From assembly GCF_022179525.1 (NCBI RefSeq), contig NZ_BPQX01000045.1, forward strand, positions 26,068-90,067: a stretch of DNA of 64,000 nucleotides, written 5' to 3'. Below, piece by piece: positions 55,370-64,000 of the stretch (its first letter is position 1; every line of letters begins with the position of its first letter). The position numbers were made by a program, and so were the translations under genes. The notes under the pieces are model-generated. The model made no database searches, was not told the origin of the DNA, and saw nothing but the letters and a program-made list of their open reading frames with translations. Source of the DNA: Methylobacterium persicinum. Lineage in GTDB: Bacteria; Pseudomonadota; Alphaproteobacteria; Rhizobiales; Beijerinckiaceae.

Positions 55370-56101
55370 ATGCCCCTCGCGTTCCTGCGACGACCCGATC
55401 CTGACCATCTCGAGGTCCATCATGAGGGCGCGCTCCTGCGAATCGCGCTGCGCCGGCGGGATACCGCCCGGCGGATGACCCTTCGGGTGTCGGCGGCGAC
55501 GGGAGAGGCGGTGATCACCCTGCCGCCACGACTCGCCCTGAGCACGGCCCAGCGCTTCGCCGCGAGCCACGCCGGCTGGATCGCCGGTCGGCTCGCCCGC
55601 GTGCCTGAGCGCATCCCCTTCGAGCCCGGTGCGGAGATTCCCATCCGCGGCGAGAACCACCGGCTGGTCCTGCGGGAAGGCCGAGGCGGCGTTCGACTGG
55701 AGGTGGATGACGGTCGCCCCGTGCTCTCCGCAGCCTGCAACGAGGCACATTTCCCGCGGCGGGTGCGCGAGGCGCTGATGCGGGCGGCGCGGGACGATAT
55801 CGGCGAGGCCGTGGAACGGCATGCTGCGACGCTCGGCCAACGCCCGCTGCGGATCACCCTGCGTGACACGCGCAGCCGCTGGGGTTCCTGCACCGCGCGG
55901 GGGGAGCTCAACTTCTCCTGGCGGCTGATCCTCGCGCCGCCGATGGTGCTGGACTACCTCGTGGCCCACGAGATGGCGCACCTGCGCGAGATGAACCATT
56001 CGCCCCGCTTCTGGGCCGTCGCCCGCAGTCTCTGCGGCCACGTGGACGCGGCCGAGGCGTGGTTGAAGCGGAACGGGACGGCCCTGCACCGCTTCGGGTG
56101 A
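55370..56101 (+). CDS. YgjP/SprT-like zinc metallopeptidase (DUF45)
   Basis: A 243-residue predicted metallopeptidase. HEMAHLREMNHSPRFW carries the HExxH motif with a further His as third ligand. DTRSRWGSCTARGELNFSWRL and LAPPMVLDYLVAHE complete the DUF45 signature. Natural substrates are not known. It starts 60 bp after cpaA on the same strand, but a functional link to pili is unproven. Confidence 0.88.
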   Translation: MPLAFLRRPDPDHLEVHHEGALLRIALRRRDTARRMTLRVSAATGEAVITLPPRLALSTAQRFAASHAGWIAGRLARVPERIPFEPGAEIPIRGENHRLVLREGRGGVRLEVDDGRPVLSAACNEAHFPRRVREALMRAARDDIGEAVERHAATLGQRPLRITLRDTRSRWGSCTARGELNFSWRLILAPPMVLDYLVAHEMAHLREMNHSPRFWAVARSLCGHVDAAEAWLKRNGTALHRFG

Positions 56102-56104
56102 TCC

Positions 56105-56479
56105 TCAGCCCTTCACGCGGAGGACCCGGCGAGCCGTCACGGTCTCCGCCGGCCACGTCGGCCGCGGGTTCACCTCGCCAGGGTCGAGGGTCCGGGGTGC
56201 GACGCTATCGCAGATCTCCCGCTGGCGCAGGATCACCGGGTTCCCGAACTGGTCCTGCCGGCGGATGATGCCGCCGTCCCGGCAGAAGCCAGCGATGGCC
56301 GCCGAACCGCCCCGACGGCCATAGGGGTTCACGGCGACGGGTGGATGCTCGATCTCGAGCGTGTCCGACCGGTTGAGGGAGTGCTCGACATAGGTCGTCT
56401 CACCCACCGGAAGGCCCTGGGCCCCCGCCTGGATGAATGTGCCGACAAGGCAGACGGCCGAGAGAATGGGAAGACGCAT
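56105..56479 (-). CDS. Small exported protein of unknown function
   Basis: A 124-residue protein with a signal peptide (LPILSAVCLVGTFIQAGAQG). The mature part has two cysteines (GFCRDGG and REICDSV) that may form a disulphide, and otherwise lacks features I recognise (VNPYGRRGGSAAIAGF, PVILRQREI). It converges with the metallopeptidase gene 3 bp away. Confidence 0.7.
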   Translation of the reverse strand: MRLPILSAVCLVGTFIQAGAQGLPVGETTYVEHSLNRSDTLEIEHPPVAVNPYGRRGGSAAIAGFCRDGGIIRRQDQFGNPVILRQREICDSVAPRTLDPGEVNPRPTWPAETVTARRVLRVKG

Positions 56480-56667
56480 GGCTTTTCGTTCCGGAAGGGC
56501 GGGGCGGGCGACGTGATGACAATCTAGGCTATAAAGTGGCCGCCGGGTAGCGCTCTGCGTTTGTGAGATGTCGGTCCCTCGCTTGACAGCCGAGGCCCCC
56601 GCATGGTCGGAACACCCTCGTTTCCCGGGCCGCCGTCAGGGCGCGGCTCATCCGACAGGGTCAGACG

Positions 56668-57195
56668 GTGCCGTTCCTCGCGAGGCTCGATCGTTTCCGG
56701 CAGGCAGCTGCGCTGTCCGGTCTCTTCATCATGATGGCGGTTCTGTCTTGCGGGCCGGCGGCCGCGCAGGGGACCGTTCGCAAGACCTTCGATGACTGGC
56801 AATTGCGTTGCGAAACGCCCGCCGGCGCCAAGGCCGAGCAATGCGCTTTGGTGCAATACCTCGCCGCCGAGGACAGGCCGAACCTGACACTGGTCGTGAT
56901 CGTCCTGAAGACGGCCGACAACCGTGGCTATCTCCTGCGGGTGGTCGCGCCGCTCGGGGTACTGTTGCCCTCGGGCCTCGGCCTCAAGATCGATCAGACG
57001 GATATCGGCCGCGCCGGCTTCGTTCGATGCCTCACCACCGGGTGCGTGGCGGAGGTCGTCATGGATGGCGGCCTGATCCAACAGTTCAAGAACGGCTCCA
57101 AGGCGACCTTCATCGTCTTCCAGACCCCCGAGGAAGGCGTCGGCATTCCCCTGTCGATGAAGGGTTTCGCCGCGGGCTTCGACAGCCTCAAGTGA
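56668..57195 (+). CDS. Invasion-associated locus B (IalB) family protein
   Basis: A 175-residue exported protein starting at GTG 56668. The signal peptide (LFIMMAVLSCGPAAAQG) precedes the IalB pattern: FDDWQLRCETPAGAKAEQCAL, VVAPLGVLLPSGLGLKID, GFVRCLTTGCVAEV and FQTPEEGVGIPLSMKGF. IalB proteins are common in Hyphomicrobiales; the name comes from Bartonella, and their function in non-pathogens is unknown. Its stop overlaps the next gene's GTG. Confidence 0.9.
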   Translation: MPFLARLDRFRQAAALSGLFIMMAVLSCGPAAAQGTVRKTFDDWQLRCETPAGAKAEQCALVQYLAAEDRPNLTLVVIVLKTADNRGYLLRVVAPLGVLLPSGLGLKIDQTDIGRAGFVRCLTTGCVAEVVMDGGLIQQFKNGSKATFIVFQTPEEGVGIPLSMKGFAAGFDSLK

Positions 57196-57833
57196 ACCTG
57201 CCTCTGCGGATGCTCGTCATGGTCGGTAAGCGGTTCTGCCTTCTCGGTGTCGTCCTAGCGGCTACGCTCGCCCCGTGGCCAGCCGGGGCGGAGGAGGGCA
57301 ACGTCTTCTCGAACCTGTTCAAGTACGGCGGGACGACGGTGCCTCCCTCCCAGCCGAAGGAGGTGGAGGCCGCCTATTGTCCGACCGTCGATGTCGCCGA
57401 GGGGGGGGCAGCCCTGCGTACGGTTGCCGGCGACAACGTGCGGACGCAGATCAGCCTCGGTCGGATCGCCCGGGAATGCGCCCGCCAGCCGGATGGCTCG
57501 GTGCGGGTCAAGGTCGGCGTGGAGGCGCGGGTGCTGCTCGGGCCTGCCGGCGCACCGGGCCGGTTCGACGTCCCAGTGACGTTCGCCATCAAGCACAACG
57601 ATAAGGTCGTCACCAGCCGTATGGCGCGGACGAATGCCGAGATCGGCCGGGGCGAAGCACAGGGCTTTGCGCAGATCGTGGTGGATGATCTCGTGGTGCC
57701 GGCGGACATGGCTGCCGATTACGACATCGAGGTCAGCCTCGGCGCAGGGAAGGCGTCGCCCGGCAAGGCCAAGCCCCGTCATCGCAAGCCGGCGGCTGCC
57801 GTATCGGCTGGCGGAGGCGACGCTGCCCAGTGA
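57192..57833 (+). CDS. Exported protein of unknown function, alphaproteobacterial
   Basis: A protein of up to 213 residues. The GTG at 57192 overlaps the IalB stop (GTGA); ATGs at 57210 and 57219 are alternatives. A signal peptide (FCLLGVVLAATLAPWPAGA) precedes a conserved-looking domain with AAYCPTVDVAEGGAALRTVAG, VRTQISLGRIARECARQPDG and FAIKHNDKVVTSRMART. A basic lysine/proline tail (GKAKPRHRKPAAA) ends it. I cannot name the family; it resembles uncharacterised periplasmic proteins of this group. Confidence 0.78.
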   Translation: MNLPLRMLVMVGKRFCLLGVVLAATLAPWPAGAEEGNVFSNLFKYGGTTVPPSQPKEVEAAYCPTVDVAEGGAALRTVAGDNVRTQISLGRIARECARQPDGSVRVKVGVEARVLLGPAGAPGRFDVPVTFAIKHNDKVVTSRMARTNAEIGRGEAQGFAQIVVDDLVVPADMAADYDIEVSLGAGKASPGKAKPRHRKPAAAVSAGGGDAAQ

Positions 57834-59835
57834 TCCCGCTGCGCCGTCAGGTGACCGGCGGGCGGGGTGGATTGGGGGCCGTCTAGGCCGGGGCGTCCCG
57901 TTCCGTCTCGAACCGACGGGGGATCCGGTCTTCGACACGCGCTTGGTTCTGCCGGGCTCGCCGGGCGGATGGATCGTCCTGAGCTATACGGGCGACGCCC
58001 TCGCGCCGCCTCAGCGCCCGGTTCTTCGCATCCTTCGGTCCGTGGGCGACACCCAGATCGCCGTGCTGCCGGGGCCAGCCTTCGGGCGAGGCCGCTGGAT
58101 CGGCCTCATTCCCGCCGACGCGACGGAGCTCCAGCTTTCCCTGGGCGCCGGGACGGTCCTCGACCGTGTCGCCCGGCGCAGCGAGGCGGGGATTTTCCTC
58201 GAATGCGTGCGTCGTCGTCCGGGGAACGCGGCCGCAGCCGTCGTCGCCCGGGCGAAGGGACAGGCCCGCCGTGTCCGCGACACGCTGCGCGGAGGCGTCG
58301 CCGTCACGCGGCTGAAATCTTTTGCTGGTTGGGCCGCCGAACGGCGCGTGCCCTTCACAGGCCCCGTGCCAAGCCTCGCCATCCGATGCGTCATCCTGGC
58401 AGAGCGCGGGGAGGGCAGGGGGGTTCAGCGGACGCTGGCGAACCTCGGTCGCCAGTCCCATACGCCGGCCGAGACGGTGGTTCTGTGGGACGAGCCCCCG
58501 ACGGAAACGTCTGGCGCGGCCTGGGATCCCGACCTCACGGCGTCAGACCTGCTCGCCGGGGCCGATGCTCTTTGCCTTCTGGAAGCGGGCGACGAGCTCG
58601 CACCCGATGGCCTCGCCCTCCTGGCGGCGAGCCTCGGCAATAACGACCTGGCCTACGCAGACGAGATCGCGCCCGATGGGTCGCCCCGGCTCAAGCCCGA
58701 TTGGAGTCCTGATCTTGCCCTCGCGACCGGATATCTGGGCCGCGCTGTCCTGCTATCGCGAAAACTCGTCGCGCGCCTTCCGGCCCTGCCGATCGGCCCC
58801 TTCGCCAATGCTGTGGCGAGTGTAGGGATCGCAGCTGCCACCGCGTGCCGTCATGCGAACCATTGCCCGCGGCCCGTGGCACGGATGTCGCCGGTCCGGG
58901 ACGGAGACGACCGCGCGCCCTTGCTGAATCGCTGGCTGACGGCCACGAATGCGTCCGCCCGGGCACGCTTCCAGAGTGGTGCGACGGATCTCGTCTGGCC
59001 CCTGCCGGAACCTCCGCCCTTGCTCAGCGTGGTGATCCCGTCGCGCGACCGGCCCGACCTGATCGTTCCAGCCTGCCGCGCGGTCCTCGACGGCACCGAT
59101 TATCCCGTCATCGAGCTGATCGTCGTCGACAACGGCTCGACCGATCCGGCCGTCCTTTCGTTCTACTACGAACTCACCCGCGACGCCCGTGTCCGGATCA
59201 TGAGCTTCCCCCACCCCTTCAACTTCTCCGCGATGGTCAATGCGGGGGTCGCAGCGTCGTCGGGTCAGGTTGTGGTGCTGCTGAATAACGATGTCGGCCT
59301 GCGCCACCCGGGCTGGGCCGGTGAGCTGGTCCGTCAGGCTTTGCGGCCTGACGTCGGCGCCGTGGGCGCCAAACTGCTCTTCGGCGACGGCAAGCTGCAA
59401 CATGCGGGTGTCGTCGTCGGCCTCGCCGGGCGGGCGGGCCACATCCTGCGCCGCCGCCCCGCAGACACGCCCGGACATCTCGGCCGCCTCCGCGTCGCGC
59501 ATGAGGTCTCAGCGGTCACGGCCGCCTGCCTCGCCGTGGCGCGCCATAAGTTCGAGGCCGTAGGTGGGTTCGATGAAGACGCGTTCCCGGTCGATTTCAA
59601 CGACGTGGACTTCTGCCTCCGTCTCGCGGCCCGCGACTGGAAATGCGTCTGGACGCCTGCCGCCGAACTCTATCACTTTGAATCGATTAGCCGCGGGCCT
59701 TCAACCGGCGCGAAACGCGAGCGCTTCGAGCGGGAGGCCGCCCGTTTCACGGAAAGGTGGCTGTCGGTGATCCGGCACGATCCGTTCTATCATCCGGCCC
59801 TCTCCCTCACGACCTTCGGCGAGGATCTGGAATGA
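57823..59835 (+). CDS. Family-2 glycosyltransferase (rhamnosyltransferase-like), start unresolved
   Basis: About 670 residues. The C-terminal half is a GT2 domain (LSVVIPSRDRPDLIVPACRAV, VVDNGSTDPAVLSFY, NNDVGLRHPGWAGEL and VDFNDVDFCLRL). An N-terminal region of about 150 residues precedes a short linker (RRVRDTLRGG). No ATG, GTG or TTG suits the expected start: in-frame candidates are CTG 57823, ATT 57871 or an ATG at 57685 that overlaps the previous gene by 149 bp. It probably adds sugars to surface polysaccharide. The second copy follows with an overlapping ATG. Confidence 0.82.
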   Translation: MPSDPAAPSGDRRAGWIGGRLGRGVPFRLEPTGDPVFDTRLVLPGSPGGWIVLSYTGDALAPPQRPVLRILRSVGDTQIAVLPGPAFGRGRWIGLIPADATELQLSLGAGTVLDRVARRSEAGIFLECVRRRPGNAAAAVVARAKGQARRVRDTLRGGVAVTRLKSFAGWAAERRVPFTGPVPSLAIRCVILAERGEGRGVQRTLANLGRQSHTPAETVVLWDEPPTETSGAAWDPDLTASDLLAGADALCLLEAGDELAPDGLALLAASLGNNDLAYADEIAPDGSPRLKPDWSPDLALATGYLGRAVLLSRKLVARLPALPIGPFANAVASVGIAAATACRHANHCPRPVARMSPVRDGDDRAPLLNRWLTATNASARARFQSGATDLVWPLPEPPPLLSVVIPSRDRPDLIVPACRAVLDGTDYPVIELIVVDNGSTDPAVLSFYYELTRDARVRIMSFPHPFNFSAMVNAGVAASSGQVVVLLNNDVGLRHPGWAGELVRQALRPDVGAVGAKLLFGDGKLQHAGVVVGLAGRAGHILRRRPADTPGHLGRLRVAHEVSAVTAACLAVARHKFEAVGGFDEDAFPVDFNDVDFCLRLAARDWKCVWTPAAELYHFESISRGPSTGAKRERFEREAARFTERWLSVIRHDPFYHPALSLTTFGEDLE

Positions 59836-61409
59836 GTGGGCTCAGGCCCCCGGATCACGGAACCGGCGCGTATCTCGGTGAGAAACGAAGTGCGCGCCGG
59901 GCCCTTCGCGCCCTGGTCGACGCCGTGCTCCACGAGCCCCGGGCGGCGTGGGGGGTGGTGACGGCCCTGGCCACCGGCAAGCGGTTGCGGGCCCGCCAGC
60001 GACTGGCGGCGCTCGCAGGCATCGATCATCGCCTGTCCCTTCCGTCCAGGGCCATGACGCGGCCCGTCGAGGATCGGCCGTCCTCCTCCGCCGGCTTCAC
60101 GGTGATCGGCGCGGGCGAGCTTCTCGCCGGCGCGACCGACCGGATCGAACGGACATTCGCAGCCGAGCCGACGCTCGTGGCGCTGTACGGCGACGGTCTG
60201 GCGCAGCACGAACCGAATGGCCCCGCCTTCCCGATCCTGCCGCCGGCCTTCGATCCGGATCTTCTGATGGCCGTCGAGTATCTCGGCCTGCTCGCCTACC
60301 GGGCCAACACGCTGCAGGGCCCCGCCCCGGCGAGCGCGACCGAGGCTGCCCTGCGCATCGCCGAGACGCATGGCGCCGGGGCCATCGGCCACCTGCCCGG
60401 TCTTCTCTATCTCCAGCGTCCCGGCACCAACCCAGCGATCGGCCGCGCGGAAGCCGTGCGCGGGCACCTCGATCGGACCGGACGCGAAGCGTCAACGGTG
60501 ATGGCCGAACCCGGGGGCCTGATCCGGGTCACCCATTCCCTGCCGGAGACGCCCCTCGTCAGCATCATCGTCCCGACCCGCGACCGGCTCGATCTGCTGC
60601 GTCCCTGCCTTGATTCGCTGCGCACCCGGACGGCATGGCCCGCGCTGGAAATCATCGTCTGTGACAACGGCAGCCGGGATTCGGAGACCCTCGCGTACCT
60701 GCAAGCCTTCGCGGGGGAGGGGAGAGGGCTCGTGGTGCCTTACCCAGGGCCCTTCAACTTCGCGGCCATGAACAACGCCGCGGCGGCCCGGGCCCGTGGC
60801 CAGCTGCTCGTGTTCCTCAACAACGACGTCGAAGCCTTCCGGCCGGATTGGCTCATCGCCATGGCCCGCCACGCCCTGCGGCCGGACATCGGGGCCGTTG
60901 GCGCGAAGCTTATCGACGGGGCGGGCCGGATCCAGCACGGGGGAATCGTGCTCGGGACGGGTGGCCTCGTGACCCACGCCCACCGGCATTTCCCGGGCGA
61001 TGCTAAGGGGTACCTCTCCACACTTCGCGCCGCGCACAGGGTCTCGGCCGTCACCGCAGCCTGCCTGATGGTGGACGCCGCCAAGTTCCGTGCGGTCGGC
61101 GGCTTCGATGCAGAGCGTTTCGCGGTCGATTTCAACGACGTCGACCTGTGCCTGCGCCTCAACGAAGCCGGCTTCCACACGCTCTTTGCGCCGGAGGCGG
61201 TGCTCATCCATCGCGAGGCGGCGAGCCGCCGCTGGACCGACGAAGCCCGCGCCCGGCACGGGCGCGAAATCGTGGACCTCTCAAAGAGATGGGGGCCGCT
61301 GCTGGTGCAGGACCCCCATTACAATCGAGGCTTCGGCCCCGACCTCTCGACCCACGCCAGGTTGGCGCGTAATTTTCCGGCGACCGGCCCGCTCCGCCGG
61401 CCGGCCTGA
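59832..61409 (+). CDS. Family-2 glycosyltransferase, tandem paralogue
   Basis: A 525-residue protein, starting at ATG 59832, which overlaps the stop of the first glycosyltransferase (ATGA). The N-terminal part is shared only loosely with its neighbour. The GT2 core is close to it: VSIIVPTRDRLDLLRPCLDSL, VCDNGSRDSETLAYL, NNDVEAFRPDWLI and VDFNDVDLCLRLNEAGFH. It likely extends a surface glycan; sugar donor unknown. It ends 3 bp from purC. Confidence 0.92.
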   Translation: MSGLRPPDHGTGAYLGEKRSARRALRALVDAVLHEPRAAWGVVTALATGKRLRARQRLAALAGIDHRLSLPSRAMTRPVEDRPSSSAGFTVIGAGELLAGATDRIERTFAAEPTLVALYGDGLAQHEPNGPAFPILPPAFDPDLLMAVEYLGLLAYRANTLQGPAPASATEAALRIAETHGAGAIGHLPGLLYLQRPGTNPAIGRAEAVRGHLDRTGREASTVMAEPGGLIRVTHSLPETPLVSIIVPTRDRLDLLRPCLDSLRTRTAWPALEIIVCDNGSRDSETLAYLQAFAGEGRGLVVPYPGPFNFAAMNNAAAARARGQLLVFLNNDVEAFRPDWLIAMARHALRPDIGAVGAKLIDGAGRIQHGGIVLGTGGLVTHAHRHFPGDAKGYLSTLRAAHRVSAVTAACLMVDAAKFRAVGGFDAERFAVDFNDVDLCLRLNEAGFHTLFAPEAVLIHREAASRRWTDEARARHGREIVDLSKRWGPLLVQDPHYNRGFGPDLSTHARLARNFPATGPLRRPA

Positions 61410-61412
61410 CCA

Positions 61413-62207
61413 TCACTGCACGAGGCGCGGACCGCCCATCTGGACCTTCTCGTTCTCGGCCATGATGCCGAGTCGCTTGGCGACTTCGGTATAGGCCTCG
61501 ATCAGGCCGCCGAGATCCTTACGGAAGCGGTCCTTGTCCAGCTTGTCGGACGATTTGATGTCCCACAGCCGGCACGAGTCGGGGGAGATCTCGTCCGCCA
61601 CGACGATGCGCATCATGTCGCCTTCCCACAGGCGGCCGGTCTCCATCTTGAAGTCTACCAGCCGGATGCCGACGCCCAGGAAGAGGCCGGACAGGAAGTC
61701 GTTGACGCGGATCGCCAGCGCCATGATGTCGTCGATCTCCTGGGGCGTCGCCCAGCCGAACGCGGTGATATGCTCTTCGGACACCATCGGGTCGTTGAGC
61801 TGGTCGTTCTTGTAATAGAACTCGATGATCGAGCGCGGCAACTGCGTGCCTTCCTCCAGCCCGAGCCGGGTGGCCAGGGAGCCTGCCGCCACGTTGCGCA
61901 CGACGATCTCCAGGGGGATGATCTCCACTTCCCGAATCAGCTGCTCGCGCATGTTCAGCCGCCGGATGAAGTGGGTGGGCACCCCGATGTCGTTGAGGTT
62001 CTGGAAGACGAACTCCGAGATCCGGTTGTTCAGCACGCCCTTGCCATCGATGACCTCGTGCTTCTTGGCGTTGAACGCGGTCGCGTCATCCTTGAAGTGC
62101 TGGATGAGGGTGCCCGGCTCCGGCCCCTCGTAGAGGACCTTCGCCTTGCCCTCGTAGATGCGACGGCGGCGGTTCATGGGCGTGTACCGTGGTTTGAGGA
62201 AGTCCAT
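61413..62207 (-). CDS. purC: Phosphoribosylaminoimidazole-succinocarboxamide synthase
   Basis: A 264-residue SAICAR synthetase of purine synthesis. [50 protein letters not shown] and [17 protein letters not shown] are diagnostic. ATG 62207 adds ten residues ([10 protein letters not shown]) before [13 protein letters not shown], the usual start; either is possible. It is isolated from other purine genes. Confidence 0.95.
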   Translation of the reverse strand: MDFLKPRYTPMNRRRRIYEGKAKVLYEGPEPGTLIQHFKDDATAFNAKKHEVIDGKGVLNNRISEFVFQNLNDIGVPTHFIRRLNMREQLIREVEIIPLEIVVRNVAAGSLATRLGLEEGTQLPRSIIEFYYKNDQLNDPMVSEEHITAFGWATPQEIDDIMALAIRVNDFLSGLFLGVGIRLVDFKMETGRLWEGDMMRIVVADEISPDSCRLWDIKSSDKLDKDRFRKDLGGLIEAYTEVAKRLGIMAENEKVQMGGPRLVQ

Positions 62208-62406
62208 GGGCCGGGGCTCCTGGGTAGCGCGACGAGTGAAGCGGGATCCGCGGCGTGGCGACCGGACGCGTGGTCGGGCGGCCGGACGGCCCCTCGCGAA
62301 GGACCCGGCGGCCGCATCGCAAACTACCCGAAGCGGACTGGCAGCACAACGCGTTAGCCCCCACCCGCGGATGCGCAGGCGGGTCGCGGGGTAGGGTCCC
62401 GGGTGC

Positions 62407-63141
62407 TCAGACCGTCTTGGCCGGGTAGCGGCAGAGGTCGCTGATCCGGCAGGACGGGCAATCCGGCTTGCGCGCCTTGCACACGTACCGGCCATGCAAA
62501 ATCAGCCAGTGATGGGCATGGAGCAGATACGAAGCCGGCACGCGCGCCTCGAGCGTGGTCTGTACTTTGTCCGTGGTGGCGGCGACGGCAAGGGGGATCC
62601 GGTTCGCCACGCGGAAGATATGGGTGTCCACGGCGATCCGCGGGACGCCGAAAGCCACGTTCAGCACCACGCTCGCCGTCTTGGCGCCGACACCGGGCAG
62701 CACCTGCAATGCGTCGAGGGTCGCCGGAACCTCGCCGCTATGCTCCTCGATGAGGATGCGCGACAGGGCGATCACGTTCTTGGCCTTGGTGTTGAACAGG
62801 CCGATGGTGCGGATGAAGTGCCGCACCCGGTCTTCGCCGAGGGCCAGCATCTTCTCCGGCGAATCGGCCACCTTGAAGAGCGGACCCGTGGCGAGGTTCA
62901 CCCCACGGTCGGTCGCCTGCGCGGAGAGGACGACGGCGACAAGCAGCGTGTAGGTATTCGTATAGCGGAGATCGCTGACCGGGGCGGGATTCGCCGCCTG
63001 AAACCGCCGGAAGATCTCCTCGACGGCGGCGTCTCCCACGGGGTCTGGTGCTGGCTCGGCCGATGCATCCAGGGCCACAGCGGCGAGTCGCGGGGCGAGC
63101 CGGCCGCTGACGGCGGCGGCGGACGGCTTTCTAGTCGGCAT
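62407..63141 (-). CDS. nth: Endonuclease III
   Basis: A 244-residue bifunctional DNA glycosylase and AP lyase of base excision repair. [21 protein letters not shown] holds the helix-hairpin-helix with the catalytic Lys in [19 protein letters not shown] contains the conserved Asp, and [17 protein letters not shown] has the C-x6-C-x2-C-x5-C [4Fe-4S] ligands. It carries an N-terminal extension of about 35 residues before the usual start. Divergent from the DUF2244 gene with only 20 bp between. Confidence 0.96.
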   Translation of the reverse strand: MPTRKPSAAAVSGRLAPRLAAVALDASAEPAPDPVGDAAVEEIFRRFQAANPAPVSDLRYTNTYTLLVAVVLSAQATDRGVNLATGPLFKVADSPEKMLALGEDRVRHFIRTIGLFNTKAKNVIALSRILIEEHSGEVPATLDALQVLPGVGAKTASVVLNVAFGVPRIAVDTHIFRVANRIPLAVAATTDKVQTTLEARVPASYLLHAHHWLILHGRYVCKARKPDCPSCRISDLCRYPAKTV

Positions 63142-63161
63142 TGGCGCGTTATATCTGTGCC

Positions 63162-63683
63162 ATGGCGAGCGGCAATCCTTCAGTTCACCCGGACGGGCTC
63201 GATCCGGACAGCTTCGACCGACCGGTCTTCGCGGCGACGATCCGTCCGCATCAATCCCTGACGCGGACAGGCTTCCGGGCGGTCATGGGCGGCCTTTGCC
63301 TCGTGTCGACGGCCGTCTCCGTCTGGGCTTGGCGCATGGGGTTCTGGCCCATCGCGGGCTTCTTCGGCCTCGACATGCTGGGGATCTATCTTGCCCTGAA
63401 GGTGAGCTTTCGGAGGGGAGGCTCCTTCGAAGAGGTCATGATCTCCCAGATCGAGATTCTCCTCGCTCGTGTGAGCCACCGTGGGGAACGCCGGGAGTGG
63501 CGCTTCAATCCGCTCTGGACCAAGCTCACCTCCGTCGACGACGAGGAGTTCGGCCTGTTGCGCCTGACGCTCGTGTCGCGGCGGCAGGAAGTCGTGGTGG
63601 CGCGGGACGCGGGCCCTGAGGAAAGGGCGCGCGTTGCCGACGGTCTCAGCAGGGCACTCGCCGACATCAAGAAGGGGCGCTGA
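63162..63683 (+). CDS. DUF2244 family membrane protein
   Basis: A 173-residue protein from ATG 63162 (MASGNPSVHPDGLD). Two transmembrane helices are seen (VMGGLCLVSTAVSVWAW and GFWPIAGFFGLDMLGIYLAL), followed by the DUF2244 domain (FEEVMISQIEILLARVSHRG, RREWRFNPLWTKL and LVSRRQEVVVARDAG). Function unknown; DUF2244 genes are conserved in alphaproteobacteria. Confidence 0.88.
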   Translation: MASGNPSVHPDGLDPDSFDRPVFAATIRPHQSLTRTGFRAVMGGLCLVSTAVSVWAWRMGFWPIAGFFGLDMLGIYLALKVSFRRGGSFEEVMISQIEILLARVSHRGERREWRFNPLWTKLTSVDDEEFGLLRLTLVSRRQEVVVARDAGPEERARVADGLSRALADIKKGR

Positions 63684-63755
63684 ATGGCCTGACGGCGCGT
63701 CACGCGGCCGTCACGGGCTTCTGACAGAAAAAACGACAGGCTTGGAAAAAGGCGG

Positions 63756-63784
63756 TTGACGCCGTCCGGGCCGATCCGTATACC
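63756..63784 (+). promoter_or_regulatory. Strong sigma-70-type promoter, probable rrn P1
   Basis: TTGACG (63756-63761) and TATACC (63779-63784) are spaced by exactly 17 bp. The match to the housekeeping consensus is much better than at other promoters in this GC-rich window. Confidence 0.75.
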
Positions 63785-63975
63785 CCTGTTCATCGGCGCC
63801 GGCCGCGGAAGCGAACCGGACGCTGCACTGTCTGTCTCTGGTGCTGTTGTGGCGCTGAAGCGGACGACCTTACCGACAATCGAGCGATGCGTGCCGGGCG
63901 GTGGTTGAAGCCTGGGGTGGATCGGTTCGTGAGTTTCGTAGGGTGGTGGGTTTCTGCCCTTGGGGCGGGTGATCC

Positions 63976-63992
63976 TGGCTCTTTGACATTGT
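63976..63992 (+). promoter_or_regulatory. boxA-like rRNA antitermination element
   Basis: TGGCTCTTTGACATTGT, close to the leader sequence found just upstream of 16S rRNA genes in alphaproteobacteria. It supports an rRNA operon starting beyond the right edge. Confidence 0.7.
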
Positions 63993-64000
63993 GATTTGAG

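Larger units (their letters stand above)
63684..64000 (+). other. rRNA operon promoter and leader region
   Basis: This 317-bp stretch contains no gene. It holds a strong promoter at 63756 and a boxA-like sequence at 63976, both typical of a ribosomal RNA operon leader. The window ends before the 16S gene itself would start. Confidence 0.7.

Overview
The window is high-GC (roughly two-thirds G+C) alphaproteobacterial chromosome. The gene content and order point to Hyphomicrobiales and most likely to Methylobacteriaceae. Evidence is the rseP-bamA-lpxD-fabZ-lpxA-lpxI-lpxB block, a GcrA cell-cycle regulator, an IalB-family protein, a Flp pilin with a perfect CtrA box, and above all a formaldehyde-activating-enzyme (Fae) homologue beside an FdhF/YdeP-type molybdopterin oxidoreductase. 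No phage, IS element or CRISPR array was seen. The window is mostly core chromosome with some unusual accessory genes.

Layout. 1-6.4 kb: two divergent oligopeptide-type ABC systems, one cut by the left edge and one complete (binding protein, two permeases, two ATPases). 6.4-15 kb: selA without selB, an OhrR-like regulator without ohr, a pentapeptide-repeat/pore fusion, then a one-carbon-flavoured minus-strand group (FdhF/YdeP oxidoreductase, MTH1187-type small protein, Fae homologue, NRAMP-type transporter). 15-25 kb: envelope biogenesis (lipid A synthesis, FabZ, BamA, RseP). 25-28.5 kb: an EmrAB-type efflux pair divergent from a TetR regulator, with two identical 21-bp palindromic operators. 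28.5-38.4 kb: trxA-addA, a second minC, a PP2C-kinase fusion with a formate/nitrite channel, and minCDE. 38.5-42.6 kb: a P450 downstream of a large ABC-exporter-like protein that has lost every ATPase motif. 42.8-50.2 kb: typA, three overlapping tiny hydrophilic genes, cysK, a TAXI binding protein, gcrA, a patatin-like lipoprotein and a 42-residue twin-motif peptide. 50.2-56.5 kb: exported and envelope proteins and a fragment of Flp pilus machinery. 56.6-64 kb: an IalB protein, an exported protein, two tandem family-2 glycosyltransferases, purC, nth and a DUF2244 protein. The right edge carries a strong promoter and a boxA-like leader, so an rRNA operon probably begins just outside.

How the genes fit together. 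The lipid A block, BamA, RseP and FabZ form the outer-membrane assembly set, and the two glycosyltransferases may add surface glycans. MinCDE, GcrA and the CtrA box mark cell-cycle control. The Fae homologue, FdhF/YdeP protein and formate/nitrite channel suggest C1 or formate handling, although the Fae copy appears to lack the catalytic histidine.

The strongest candidates for something undescribed are the pseudo-ATPase ABC protein coupled to a P450 (38.5-42.6 kb), the cascade of three small disordered proteins (44.8-45.6 kb) and the GRLVTKILG twin-motif peptide (50.0-50.2 kb). All identifications come from reading the sequence and from recalled family knowledge; no searches were run.
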